Below, one piece after another: positions 1 through 5,667 of a stretch of DNA of 14,306 bases (position 1 is the first letter of the stretch; each line of letters starts with the position of its first letter). The notes beneath the pieces are model-generated. The model was not told the DNA's origin. It worked only from the letters and a program-made list of their open reading frames with translations, and made no database searches. The position numbers and the translations under genes were made by a program. The stretch lies in assembly GCA_944371545.1 (NCBI GenBank), contig CALVXT010000011.1, positions 1-14,306 on the forward strand, written 5' to 3'. The DNA comes from an uncultured Bacilli bacterium (GTDB lineage: Bacteria > Bacillota_I > Bacilli_A > RF39 > UBA660).

Positions 1-1
1 T

Positions 2-43
2 TATCGTACACGTAAAGAATTAAAGGAGATGATGACAAAATGA
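2..43 (+). CDS. C-terminal end of a probable ECF-type sigma factor (partial)
   Basis: The frame that opens at base 2 gives YRTRKELKEMMTK and a TGA stop. This matches the end of the sigma region 4 recognition helix and tail in ECF sigma factors, where a phrase like 'RLYRARKKLKE' is usual. The stop codon overlaps the next start as ATGA, and the next gene encodes a single-pass membrane protein, which is the usual arrangement of an ECF sigma factor and its membrane partner. Only 13 residues are visible, so the call rests on this short match plus the context. Confidence 0.5.
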   Translation, partial: YRTRKELKEMMTK

Positions 44-678
44 GGTTTACTCAAGAAGAAAATTTTAAAAAAATACGTGCGAAAATACGAAGAAAAAAAA
101 TTTGGAATATAAGTGGAGTATGCTGCATGATTCTAGCAGTCTTTCTTTTGTTTCAATGTTCTTTTACAAGTTATCAAAAACAAGAAAATATAATAAAATT
201 TCATGAAATATCTTTAGATATAGATACTGTCGGTGATATATCGGTAAACATGGTAAAGAAAAATATATATGAAACTTTATCTTGGCTTCCAAAAATTTCT
301 TTGGAAAATGAAACAGTTCATGATGAACTTGCCTATGAGTGTGTAAATAAAGGATGTATGGAAGCAGGATTTGAACATTATGAGCTTTTTTCTTCATCTG
401 ATGAAGCTGGTTTGTTACTGAGTATTTCTACAGATAATCGTGGACCAGTAGGTTATTGGGATCTAAGAGGAACTTTTGAAAGCATTATGGAGAATAAAGA
501 AAAATCAATTTTAGAAGGGTATGAAGTTTATCTTATAAAAGATACAGAACCTTTTAGAAACACTATATATGCTTTCTATACAAAAATTCATGGTTATTAT
601 GTATATTTAGAAATCTCTGGAAACTATTCTGAAGAACAGTTCCTAGAATTTATCTCAAACTTTTTACGACAAGTATAA
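40..678 (+). CDS. Single-pass membrane protein, possible anti-sigma or sigma-partner protein
   Basis: The 212-residue product has a basic cytoplasmic N-terminus (residues 1-20, rich in Lys/Arg), one membrane segment (about 21-40) and an external domain of about 170 residues. AAAGGAG (22-28) lies 11 bases before the ATG, and the ATG overlaps the stop of the upstream sigma-like gene, so translation is probably coupled. The external part ends with a pattern (GYEVYLI..., then YGYYVYLEI-like strands, then a final helix EEQFLEFISNFL) that resembles DUF4367-type domains found on membrane proteins encoded beside ECF sigma factors; this is a family impression, not a firm assignment. The cytoplasmic part is much shorter than a classical zinc-binding anti-sigma domain and has no HxxxCxxC motif. 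It could be an anti-sigma factor of an unusual type or only a co-regulated sensor. Confidence 0.6.
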   Translation: MRFTQEENFKKIRAKIRRKKIWNISGVCCMILAVFLLFQCSFTSYQKQENIIKFHEISLDIDTVGDISVNMVKKNIYETLSWLPKISLENETVHDELAYECVNKGCMEAGFEHYELFSSSDEAGLLLSISTDNRGPVGYWDLRGTFESIMENKEKSILEGYEVYLIKDTEPFRNTIYAFYTKIHGYYVYLEISGNYSEEQFLEFISNFLRQV

Positions 679-709
679 AAAAATTGTTCTTAAAAAAGAG
701 CAATTTTTT
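678..709. terminator. Bidirectional intrinsic terminator between convergent genes
   Basis: A 14-bp stem (678-691 with 696-709, one G-U wobble) closes a four-A loop. Each strand ends in a run of six or more T, so it can stop transcription of the plus-strand membrane protein gene and of the minus-strand carboxypeptidase gene, whose stop codon lies at its edge. Confidence 0.8.
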
Positions 710-1679
710 ATTTTGTTAGATAAAAAGCATAATATTCATCATAAGTAATATTTTCTTCATGCATCACAGTAGCTGCTTCAATTCCTACATAGCGCCAGTG
801 CCAAGATTCAGGACTATAGCCAGTTAAATAAGTTTTTCCTTCCGGATATCTTTCGATAAACCCAAATTCATGAGCATGTTCTTTTAACCATTTATAAGCT
901 TCACTTTCTGAAAAATCCGTAGCAGATGGTTCAGTAGTGCTTGTCATATCAACAACGAGACCCGTCTGATGTTCAGAATGTCCTGGCCTAGCTGCTGTCT
1001 CATCAGCTTTTCTTTCTCCCTGAGTAGCTTTACGATAATCATAAATTTCTTTTTGACTAGCATAATCTCGGTAGCTAGAAGTAACCATTAAATAAAAGCC
1101 TTCATCATGCGCTGCTTGCCATAAATCTAAAAACTTATCATAAGCATATTCAATTAATTGATTTTCACCTTCCGTACCATAAGAATAATCTAAAGGAATA
1201 GAAACAAGATTTTCGGGTGTATAATCCTCACTTAAAGCGTAAAATTTATTGACAATCATTTGTTCATTTAAAGAAGTATCTGTTTCTAACTCTTCTTCAT
1301 ACCATTTATGATCAGCGTTCACATTGACAATCGCGACAACATCAGTCAAATTATCTTCTTCCTCTTCTTCAATATAAGCTAAATATCTATCTAGATTTTT
1401 TTCTAAAAAGTATTTTTCTTTAACTAAACCAACAATTGTATCATTTTTATCTTGATTAATTAAAGAGGAAATAGAGTTTTCAGAAAGCTTATCAAGCAAA
1501 ACATTAGTATCTTCTAAACTATAGCCTTTACTTGTTAATTTATATTCATTAGTTTGTTTGTATTTAAAATCATTATAAAAATTAATTCCTAAAATAACTC
1601 CTACAACTAAAAAGACAATTACAGCTAATAAATAATAAGCTTGTTTTTTTAATCGAATTTTTTTCTTTTTCTTCTTCAT
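708..1679 (-). CDS. Membrane-anchored D-alanyl-D-alanine carboxypeptidase, M15B/VanY family
   Basis: Zinc peptidase expected to remove the terminal D-Ala from peptidoglycan stem peptides outside the membrane. The 323 residues comprise a very basic N-terminus, a membrane anchor (about 15-32), a linker of about 130 residues and an M15 domain from about 170 to 300. The hallmarks are all present: SSYR (201-204), GHSEHQTGLVVD (233-244) containing the HxxGxxxD zinc motif with H237 and D244, and ESWHW (291-295) supplying catalytic Glu291 and zinc ligand His294. The start is supported by AGGATG seven bases upstream and an extended -10 promoter beyond it. No vancomycin-resistance genes are nearby, so this is better read as a housekeeping carboxypeptidase (DacB/VanY-like) than as part of a resistance cluster. 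The Glu-rich stretch at 104-108 (EEEEE) in the linker is notable. Confidence 0.93.
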   Translation of the reverse strand: MKKKKKKIRLKKQAYYLLAVIVFLVVGVILGINFYNDFKYKQTNEYKLTSKGYSLEDTNVLLDKLSENSISSLINQDKNDTIVGLVKEKYFLEKNLDRYLAYIEEEEEDNLTDVVAIVNVNADHKWYEEELETDTSLNEQMIVNKFYALSEDYTPENLVSIPLDYSYGTEGENQLIEYAYDKFLDLWQAAHDEGFYLMVTSSYRDYASQKEIYDYRKATQGERKADETAARPGHSEHQTGLVVDMTSTTEPSATDFSESEAYKWLKEHAHEFGFIERYPEGKTYLTGYSPESWHWRYVGIEAATVMHEENITYDEYYAFYLTK

Positions 1680-1705
1680 ACTTCACATCCTATCTTTCTA
1701 AAAAT

Positions 1706-1714
1706 ATTATAACA
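1706..1714 (-). promoter_or_regulatory. Extended -10 promoter of the VanY-like gene
   Basis: On the minus strand TGT-TATAAT reads as an extended -10 (TGnTATAAT), 26 bases before the start codon. The -35 position is poor (CGCAAG), which is usual for extended -10 promoters. Confidence 0.65.
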
Positions 1715-1729
1715 CAGATTTGTTTTTCC

Positions 1730-1758
1730 TTGCGTTTTTTTCATAATTGGTGTATTCT
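1730..1758 (+). promoter_or_regulatory. Promoter of the 119-aa protein gene
   Basis: TTGCGT (1730-1735), a 17-base spacer and TATTCT (1753-1758) fit a housekeeping sigma promoter. It starts only about 15 bases from the divergent carboxypeptidase promoter, so the two may compete for polymerase. Confidence 0.5.
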
Positions 1759-1791
1759 TTTATTAAGAGTAAAGAAGGTAGGGTAGCATAA

Positions 1792-2151
1792 ATGGAAGAA
1801 AACAGAGAAGTATTAAGATATTGTCCTAATTTTCATAAAATTGTGAATTTTGATTATTTAAAAGAAGATAAAATAACTGCAAAGTTAATTCGAATATATA
1901 AAGATTATATTTTTGGAATAGACATGAGAGATGAAGAAGCTCTAAAAGAAGTAAAAGAATTTGATTATGTTTTAAATAGATATATAGAAGATTACGATTT
2001 CAGAAAAGAATTAAAAAAAGAAATTGTTCATGTTAAAGTAAAGAAAAGCTGTACGGATATTTTAAAAGCTATTGTAGAAAGTATTATCCATATTTTTGAT
2101 AAATATGTAGAAAGTACCACGAGAAAGATTACAATCGCTCGTTGGATTTAA
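1792..2151 (+). CDS. Hypothetical 119-aa protein
   Basis: I do not recognise this protein. It is mostly helical by appearance and highly charged (many Lys, Glu and Asp), with no signal peptide or membrane segment and only two Cys (C11 and C87). A stretch near the N-terminus reads CPNFHKIVNFDYL and the C-terminal part (86-105) is an amphipathic helix. It has its own promoter and a strong terminator starting at its stop codon, so it is a single-gene unit. The ribosome binding region is purine-rich (GAAGGTAGGG) but not a clean Shine-Dalgarno. It looks like a soluble cytoplasmic protein; function unknown. Confidence 0.65.
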   Translation: MEENREVLRYCPNFHKIVNFDYLKEDKITAKLIRIYKDYIFGIDMRDEEALKEVKEFDYVLNRYIEDYDFRKELKKEIVHVKVKKSCTDILKAIVESIIHIFDKYVESTTRKITIARWI

Positions 2152-2174
2152 AAAGACTTGTCGAAAGTCTTTTT
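2150..2174 (+). terminator. Intrinsic terminator of the 119-aa gene
   Basis: A perfect 10-bp stem (2150-2159 with 2165-2174) with a five-base loop and a T-rich 3' arm begins inside the stop codon. The -35 box of the next gene lies within the hairpin. Confidence 0.8.
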
Positions 2175-2186
2175 ATTTGCTATAAT
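2158..2186 (+). promoter_or_regulatory. Promoter of the 38-aa basic protein, embedded in the terminator
   Basis: TTGTCG (2158-2163), a 17-base spacer and TATAAT (2181-2186) preceded by TGC make an extended -10 promoter. The -35 element occupies the loop and 5' stem of the upstream terminator. Confidence 0.65.
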
Positions 2187-2210
2187 CGTATCAGTTTGGA
2201 GGTTGTGTTT

Positions 2211-2327
2211 ATGAAAGTATATAAGAAAAATTTACCAGATGGTGTAAAAAAAATGTTTGCATTAGATCGTGGAGTAAAAGTTAAATTAATTAATAAAAAA
2301 TATTGTAAGAAAAAAAGTTCAAAATAA
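2211..2327 (+). CDS. Small, strongly basic 38-aa protein
   Basis: The start is chosen at 2211 because GGAGGT (2198-2203) sits seven bases upstream, behind a good extended -10 promoter; the same frame is open further upstream but lacks these signals. The product begins MKVYKKNLPDGVKKMF and ends KKYCKKKSSK. About a third of its residues are Lys or Arg against only two Asp. There is no membrane segment, so nucleic-acid or ribosome binding is possible but not shown. It is followed by a terminator whose hairpin includes the last codons. I do not recognise a family. Confidence 0.6.
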   Translation: MKVYKKNLPDGVKKMFALDRGVKVKLINKKYCKKKSSK

Positions 2328-2346
2328 ATCTATTCTTGAACTTTTT
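2312..2346. terminator. Bidirectional terminator between convergent genes
   Basis: An 11-bp perfect stem (2312-2322 with 2336-2346) with a 13-base loop is flanked by A/T runs on both sides. It ends the small basic gene on the plus strand and the XRE regulator on the minus strand. Confidence 0.75.
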
Positions 2347-2350
2347 CTTT

Positions 2351-2905
2351 TTATTCACAACTACCACCATTTTGTAAAAAATAGTTTTCTATATTGTTTA
2401 AACTTTGGTCTAAATTATCCCAATGGATAAAATGAGTAAATTCATCTTTCATTTCCTCCGTACAGTTTGTACAAGTAAGTTCTTTATCTGTATTCAAAAG
2501 GATATTATAAACTTCATCATTCAAACTGCACGTAACTTCCCCAGATACTTTTACAGAACCTTCTGATTTTAAATTAGAAAAACAAAAGATAGCTATAATA
2601 ATAAATATAAGATACAGGATAAACAACATTCCGATAACTTTTAAAATAGTAAGGATAATACCTGCTAATTTTTCAACATTACTTACTTTTTCCTTTAAAA
2701 TATTTTGGGTATCCAATCCCACCAAATCGTCTAAACTAACAGAAAAAAGTTTGGCAAGTTCCTTAGCCTGATTTAAATCAGGTGTAGTTTCTCCCAGTTC
2801 CCAATTAGAAACTGTTTGTCTAGTCACATGAAGTTGTTCAGCCACTTGTTCTTGACTTAAATGTTTGCTTTTTCTAAGTTCAAAAAGCTTTTTTCCTAAA
2901 TCCAT
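2351..2905 (-). CDS. Membrane-anchored XRE-family transcriptional regulator with a Cys-containing external domain
   Basis: The 184 residues comprise an N-terminal Cro/CI-type helix-turn-helix (about 4-62, with QEQVAEQLHVTRQTVSNWE as the core), a short linker, a long hydrophobic segment (about 81-109) and an external tail of about 75 residues. The tail holds four cysteines (C126, C145, C148, C183), including a CTNC pair. The DNA-binding domain is therefore tied to the membrane inner face while the tail could sense redox state, metal or a ligand; that role is inferred from layout only. AGAGGG lies about seven bases before the ATG. It faces away from the upstream DUF1287 gene's start and probably has its own weak promoter around TATATT (2931-2936). 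The target is unknown; autoregulation would be usual. Confidence 0.85.
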   Translation of the reverse strand: MDLGKKLFELRKSKHLSQEQVAEQLHVTRQTVSNWELGETTPDLNQAKELAKLFSVSLDDLVGLDTQNILKEKVSNVEKLAGIILTILKVIGMLFILYLIFIIIAIFCFSNLKSEGSVKVSGEVTCSLNDEVYNILLNTDKELTCTNCTEEMKDEFTHFIHWDNLDQSLNNIENYFLQNGGSCE

Positions 2906-2996
2906 AAAAAATTCCCTCTTTCATAGTTCCAATATACAAAATTCAAAAGAAAAATTCTATCAAATTGCTTTGGAAAAAGCGCAAAAAAAGTTAACA

Positions 2997-3641
2997 TTAG
3001 CTAACTCGGTAATGACTAATAATCGTATACTTCTCTAAAACATCTTCTTCATAACGAATTTGATAAGGATTTGCATTATGGAGTAAAAAAGGAATACCTT
3101 TAAAATTTCTTTTATCAGAAACGATTCCTATATGACCATCAAAGACAACAATGTCTCCGCCTTGCCAATCACTTATGTTCGATAAATCTGTAGACAAAGA
3201 AATCATATGTCTTTTAAAATAGGTATCTAAATTATTTACTCTTCGAAAATCAATATTTTTATCTACTATATCGATATCATAAGCATCACGCACTTCCATT
3301 ACATCTTCATTCAAAAGAGTCATAATATCATATCCAGAATGAAGAAGAGCAAAAGCCACAACATCTGTACATACCCCATATTCATCATCAGGGTATCCCG
3401 TTCCATAATATTTACTTTTATATTTAGGATTTGTTGCAAGATATTCTTTAGCACTTTGTAAAATATCTGTTTGGTCATCAACACCATCTTCATCTTTATC
3501 AACCAAACTTTTATAAGTAGTTATCTGAAAATGTTCATTATTATAACTAGGATGAGGAATGATTTGAAATTCATAAAGAAAAAAGACAAGAACAATTACT
3601 CCTAACAACACCCCAACACCAATTATCCATCCGCGTTTCAT
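2997..3641 (-). CDS. DUF1287 protein, secreted or membrane-anchored NlpC/P60-like hydrolase candidate
   Basis: The 214 residues begin with a single N-terminal membrane segment (about 5-24) and continue as an external DUF1287 domain. The conserved blocks are GVCTDVVAF (89-97, with candidate nucleophile C91), DKNIDFRRVNNL (127-138), GGDIVVFDGHIGIVSD (161-176, with H170) and LLHNANPYQI (187-195). The Cys-then-His order and the surrounding strands are those of the NlpC/P60-like cysteine peptidase fold, so cleavage of a cell wall peptide is plausible but unproven for this family. Residues 48-56 (DKDEDGVDD) match a DxDxDG calcium-binding loop just before the catalytic region. The minus-strand start is supported by GGTGAAG and a TATAAT box; it is divergent from the Nudix gene. 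Confidence 0.85.
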   Translation of the reverse strand: MKRGWIIGVGVLLGVIVLVFFLYEFQIIPHPSYNNEHFQITTYKSLVDKDEDGVDDQTDILQSAKEYLATNPKYKSKYYGTGYPDDEYGVCTDVVAFALLHSGYDIMTLLNEDVMEVRDAYDIDIVDKNIDFRRVNNLDTYFKRHMISLSTDLSNISDWQGGDIVVFDGHIGIVSDKRNFKGIPFLLHNANPYQIRYEEDVLEKYTIISHYRVS

Positions 3642-3658
3642 AAGGCTTCACCACACTC

Positions 3659-3664
3659 ATTATA
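3659..3664 (-). promoter_or_regulatory. -10 box of the DUF1287 gene
   Basis: TATAAT on the minus strand lies 17 bases before the start codon, with TTTTCT (3682-3687) as a weak -35 at 17-base spacing. The resulting leader is very short. Confidence 0.5.
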
Positions 3665-3690
3665 ATATAAGAAAAATATAAAGAAAAGCT

Positions 3691-3706
3691 CTTTTTATAG
3701 TATAAT
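3691..3706 (+). promoter_or_regulatory. -10 region of the first Nudix gene
   Basis: CTTTTTATAGTATAAT, with TATAAT at 3701-3706, ends 17 bases before the ATG. The same 16 bases occur before the second Nudix gene (9565-9580). Confidence 0.55.
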
Positions 3707-3723
3707 GAATAGGGTGAAGAAAT

Positions 3724-4140
3724 ATGTCAAAAAGAATTTGTTGTCGTGGGATTATCTTAGAAGAAGATAAAGTAGATTTAATGTACCGAGAAAAGAAGGT
3801 AAATGGAAAAATTTTAAAATATTATACATATCCCGGAGGTGGATTAGAAGAAAATGAAACATTAGAAAATTGTGTAAAAAGAGAAGTTAAAGAAGAATTT
3901 GATATAGTTGTAGAAGTTTTACAACTTTTAAAAACAGTAGAATATAAAGAAAATATAACCCATTATTTCGCATGCAAGAAAATCAAAGGAACTCTTACCC
4001 TTAGTGGCGAGGAAAAACAAAGAAGTACCAAAGAAAATTATTACAAAGTAAGAAAAATTCCTTTAACAGAAATAAATTCTATCACTTTATATGAAAAAGA
4101 ATTAATTGAAGAAACGAAAAAAATCCTAAATAAAGCGTAA
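3724..4140 (+). CDS. Nudix hydrolase (138 aa)
   Basis: Nudix enzymes hydrolyse nucleoside diphosphates linked to another moiety, using metal held by the Nudix box. The box runs from G39 to I61: G-x5-E45-x7-R53-E54-x-x-E57-E58, so the metal-binding Glu residues are intact. The Gly normally found near the box end is Asp (D60), an uncommon but tolerated change. The domain fills the whole protein, as is normal for a minimal member; YPGGG (36-40) directly precedes the box. An AGGGTGA ribosome binding site lies six bases before the ATG. It stands alone, divergent from DUF1287. The substrate cannot be deduced; the family spans house-cleaning NTP hydrolases and ADP-ribose or NADH pyrophosphatases. 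Confidence 0.92.
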   Translation: MSKRICCRGIILEEDKVDLMYREKKVNGKILKYYTYPGGGLEENETLENCVKREVKEEFDIVVEVLQLLKTVEYKENITHYFACKKIKGTLTLSGEEKQRSTKENYYKVRKIPLTEINSITLYEKELIEETKKILNKA

Positions 4141-4219
4141 TTACCATAATTTATTCCAAAAAGTAAGTATGTAACAAAAAAGTACATTTTTCCGCTTTAA
4201 AAAAAGAATTTTATAATGA

Positions 4220-4489
4220 GCTGATATCTATGGCCATACTGGTGGTGGAAAAGAGTTAATTGATAATTTCACTTTAGCTTTTGGAGATAAATTTGACAAA
4301 AATATTCATAAGGTTACGGATTATATAAATACGAGAAGTATTACTCTTGCAGATATTAAAATGAATATTATAGAAACTGATGAAGCACTCGACATTGAAA
4401 TAGCAATAGTTCCCATAATAGGTAATTCCTTTAAAGTTTCTAAAAAAGCAAAAATCTGTAAGCCTCATACATTTAAAGAAATATTGTAA
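4220..4489 (+). other. Start-less open reading frame of 89 codons, possible gene remnant
   Basis: The frame opens straight after a TGA with no start codon and reads protein-like: a glycine-rich GHTGGGKE near the beginning resembles a P-loop (GxxxxGK) without the final Ser/Thr, followed by VTDYINTRSITLADIKMN and DEALDIEIAIVPI. The ATG at 4230 is in another frame. Codon choice fits the host. The part from about 4399 to 4489 overlaps the better recognised DUF2798 remnant on the other strand and is probably its shadow, so any true remnant would be about 4220-4398. I do not recognise the family. Confidence 0.25.
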
Positions 4490-4563
4490 CAAACCATTCC
4501 ATAAACTATCACAATAACCATAATTAACGTATAAATAAAGTCTTGAAATTTCGTTTTAGGCAT
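4321..4563 (-). pseudogene. DUF2798-like membrane protein, disrupted
   Basis: Reading from 4563 gives MPKTKFQDFIYTLIMVIVIV followed by YGMVCYNISLNV, the characteristic start and first membrane helix of DUF2798 proteins. A TGA at codon 33 (4465-4467) interrupts the frame. The same frame then continues with GLQIFAFLETLKELPIMGTIAI, which matches the next conserved block (…ELPIMG.IAF) of the family, so the stop looks like a point mutation inside a former gene. After about 4399 similarity is lost, and the frame ends at 4321, far short of a complete protein. No Shine-Dalgarno precedes the ATG closely. The family match is from memory of the pattern. Confidence 0.5.
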
Positions 4564-4656
4564 TTTTGACACTTTTCTTATCTAATTTGACAATTCTTAG
4601 AGTGTTATTCTTCAAAAAAGTGTTTTCAATAATACCTCTTTTTGTCACCGGATGTA

Positions 4657-4665
4657 ATCATAGCA
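4657..4665 (-). promoter_or_regulatory. Possible promoter of the broken DUF2798 gene
   Basis: TGC-TATGAT on the minus strand is an extended -10 box, with CTTACA as a possible -35 18 bases further upstream. A GAGG follows downstream with a short frame (…NTLRIVKLDKKSVKNA, stop 4556-4558) that overlaps the DUF2798 start, perhaps the tail of another lost gene. Confidence 0.35.
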
Positions 4666-4867
4666 TATTTTTGGATGTTGTGTAAGTATTTTTTCTATAA
4701 ATATTATTTAAAAATTCTGATAAATGTTTTGAAATTATGTGTTAATATAAATATGTGGTGAATAGTACGCATTTAATGATATTTAATATTACAAAATTTC
4801 AAGTTGAGAAAATATGAATAAAATACATACAACATGAGTTAATTATGCTTTTAAAGAAAAAAAATTG

Positions 4868-4873
4868 TATAAT
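4868..4873 (+). promoter_or_regulatory. -10 box of the kinase-SIS gene
   Basis: TATAAT preceded by TTG lies 32 bases before the ATG. AGGTGAAG (4896-4903) is the ribosome binding site. No good -35 is visible at the expected spacing. Confidence 0.5.
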
Positions 4874-4905
4874 TTGTTAGAAAAAAATTTTAAGTAGGTG
4901 AAGAA

Positions 4906-5667
4906 ATGAAAATAATAAGTATTGGAGATTTAGTTACAGATTTTTATTATAAAGAGGAGAAATTAATTGGTGTGAATGGTGGAATGACTTCTCATAATAT
5001 AATTGCAAATATCACTAAATTTGGTTTAGAAACAGCTGTTTATGGAGTGTGTGGGAATGATATGGCCGGAAATGTTGCAATTAACAGTCTAAAAGACATT
5101 GGTGTAAACGTTGAAAATATAAAAGTAATAAATAATTTACCTACACGCTGTTTTCATGTTTCTTATAAAAAAGAAGAGGATAAATTGATTTTTACATCAA
5201 AAAAAAGATGTCCGATTTGTAATGAGAAAAAATGGTATGATGAAAGCAATATAAATTCAGAGGATATTTTAAAACAAATAAGTAGAGAGGATATTTTGGT
5301 TTTTGATAATTTAAATAGGAAAAATCAAAAGATTATAGATAATTGTGATAATAGAAAAATGTTAGACTTAGGACAGTATTTTGAATTAGAAAATTTTTCA
5401 AATAAAGAAATTATAAAAAAAATCAAAAACAAATTTGAATTTATAAATTTAAATGAACGAGTTGAAAAATATTTAAAAAACCGATTTTCTTTAAAAAATA
5501 TAGAAGAAATATTTAAACTGTTACAACCAAAAATGATAATTGTTACTAGAGGAAAAAAAGGATCGGATTTTGTGTTTAATTGTAGTGTAATTAGTAAAGA
5601 ATTAAAAAATCCTCAAGTAGAAGTTGATCCGACGGGGGCTGGAGATGCTTTTTTTCAATGTTCATAA
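4906..5667 (+). CDS. PfkB-family sugar kinase, first part of a frameshifted kinase-SIS fusion
   Basis: Ribokinase/PfkB-type kinase, which transfers phosphate from ATP to a sugar or nucleoside hydroxyl. Visible are the N-terminal GVNGGMTSHNIIANI block (22-36, substrate-binding GG and N), VCGNDMAG (48-55), the ATP-site VTRGKKG (213-219) and the catalytic signature DPTGAGDAF (241-249, base Asp247). The frame then closes after F250 with only QCS. PfkB proteins always continue for 40-60 residues past this motif, and that missing tail (SMFISEYIKN…FGARGH) lies in the -1 frame, in the next entry. A CPIC motif (102-105) and C82 are an unusual feature for this fold. The gene is very AT-rich, yet the DPTGAG codons are GC-rich (CCG ACG GGG), which may matter for the frameshift. 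The substrate is not deducible; heptose- or fructose-phosphate-type sugars are possible given the fused isomerase-type domain. Confidence 0.85.
   Translation: MKIISIGDLVTDFYYKEEKLIGVNGGMTSHNIIANITKFGLETAVYGVCGNDMAGNVAINSLKDIGVNVENIKVINNLPTRCFHVSYKKEEDKLIFTSKKRCPICNEKKWYDESNINSEDILKQISREDILVFDNLNRKNQKIIDNCDNRKMLDLGQYFELENFSNKEIIKKIKNKFEFINLNERVEKYLKNRFSLKNIEEIFKLLQPKMIIVTRGKKGSDFVFNCSVISKELKNPQVEVDPTGAGDAFFQCS
5634..5655 (+). promoter_or_regulatory. Candidate -1 frameshift site: SD-like G-run and U7 slippery heptamer
   Basis: T-TTT-TTT at 5649-5655 lies in the correct phase (GCT TTT TTT in the kinase frame) to be an X XXY YYZ slippery heptamer. Slipping back one base gives FF-S-MFISEY, which restores the PfkB C-terminus and leads into the SIS domain. 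A Shine-Dalgarno-like GGGGG (5634-5638) lies ten bases upstream, the position of the stimulatory element in dnaX, with a further GGAG at 5641-5644. The 0-frame stop is at 5665-5667. I see no convincing stem-loop downstream. A one-base deletion in a T8 tract (mutation, phase variation or sequencing error) explains the same arrangement. Confidence 0.5.

Larger units (their letters stand above)
4141..4905. other. Decayed intergenic region of about 765 bases
   Basis: No intact gene is visible. The stretch contains remnants on both strands: a broken DUF2798-like gene on the minus strand (4321-4563), with a promoter-like TGCTATGAT behind it, and a start-less open frame on the plus strand (4220-4489). 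From about 4670 to 4860 I see only AT-rich sequence with no supported feature, before the promoter of the sugar kinase gene. No convincing terminator follows the Nudix gene. Remnants on both sides of the kinase-SIS gene's upstream flank suggest past rearrangement or insertion here. Confidence 0.6.

Noticed and set aside
708..1679. VanY as part of a vancomycin-resistance cluster
   Set aside because: No VanA/B/H/X or two-component genes are adjacent; single VanY-type carboxypeptidases are common housekeeping proteins.
4274..4492. Minus-strand open frame of 72 codons within the decayed region
   Set aside because: It is a neighbouring frame of the DUF2798 remnant; the recognisable family sequence lies in another frame, interrupted by TGA.
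4465..4563. The 32-codon intact part of the DUF2798 frame as a functional mini-protein
   Set aside because: The conserved second block continues beyond the TGA in the same frame, so a disrupted longer gene is a better reading.
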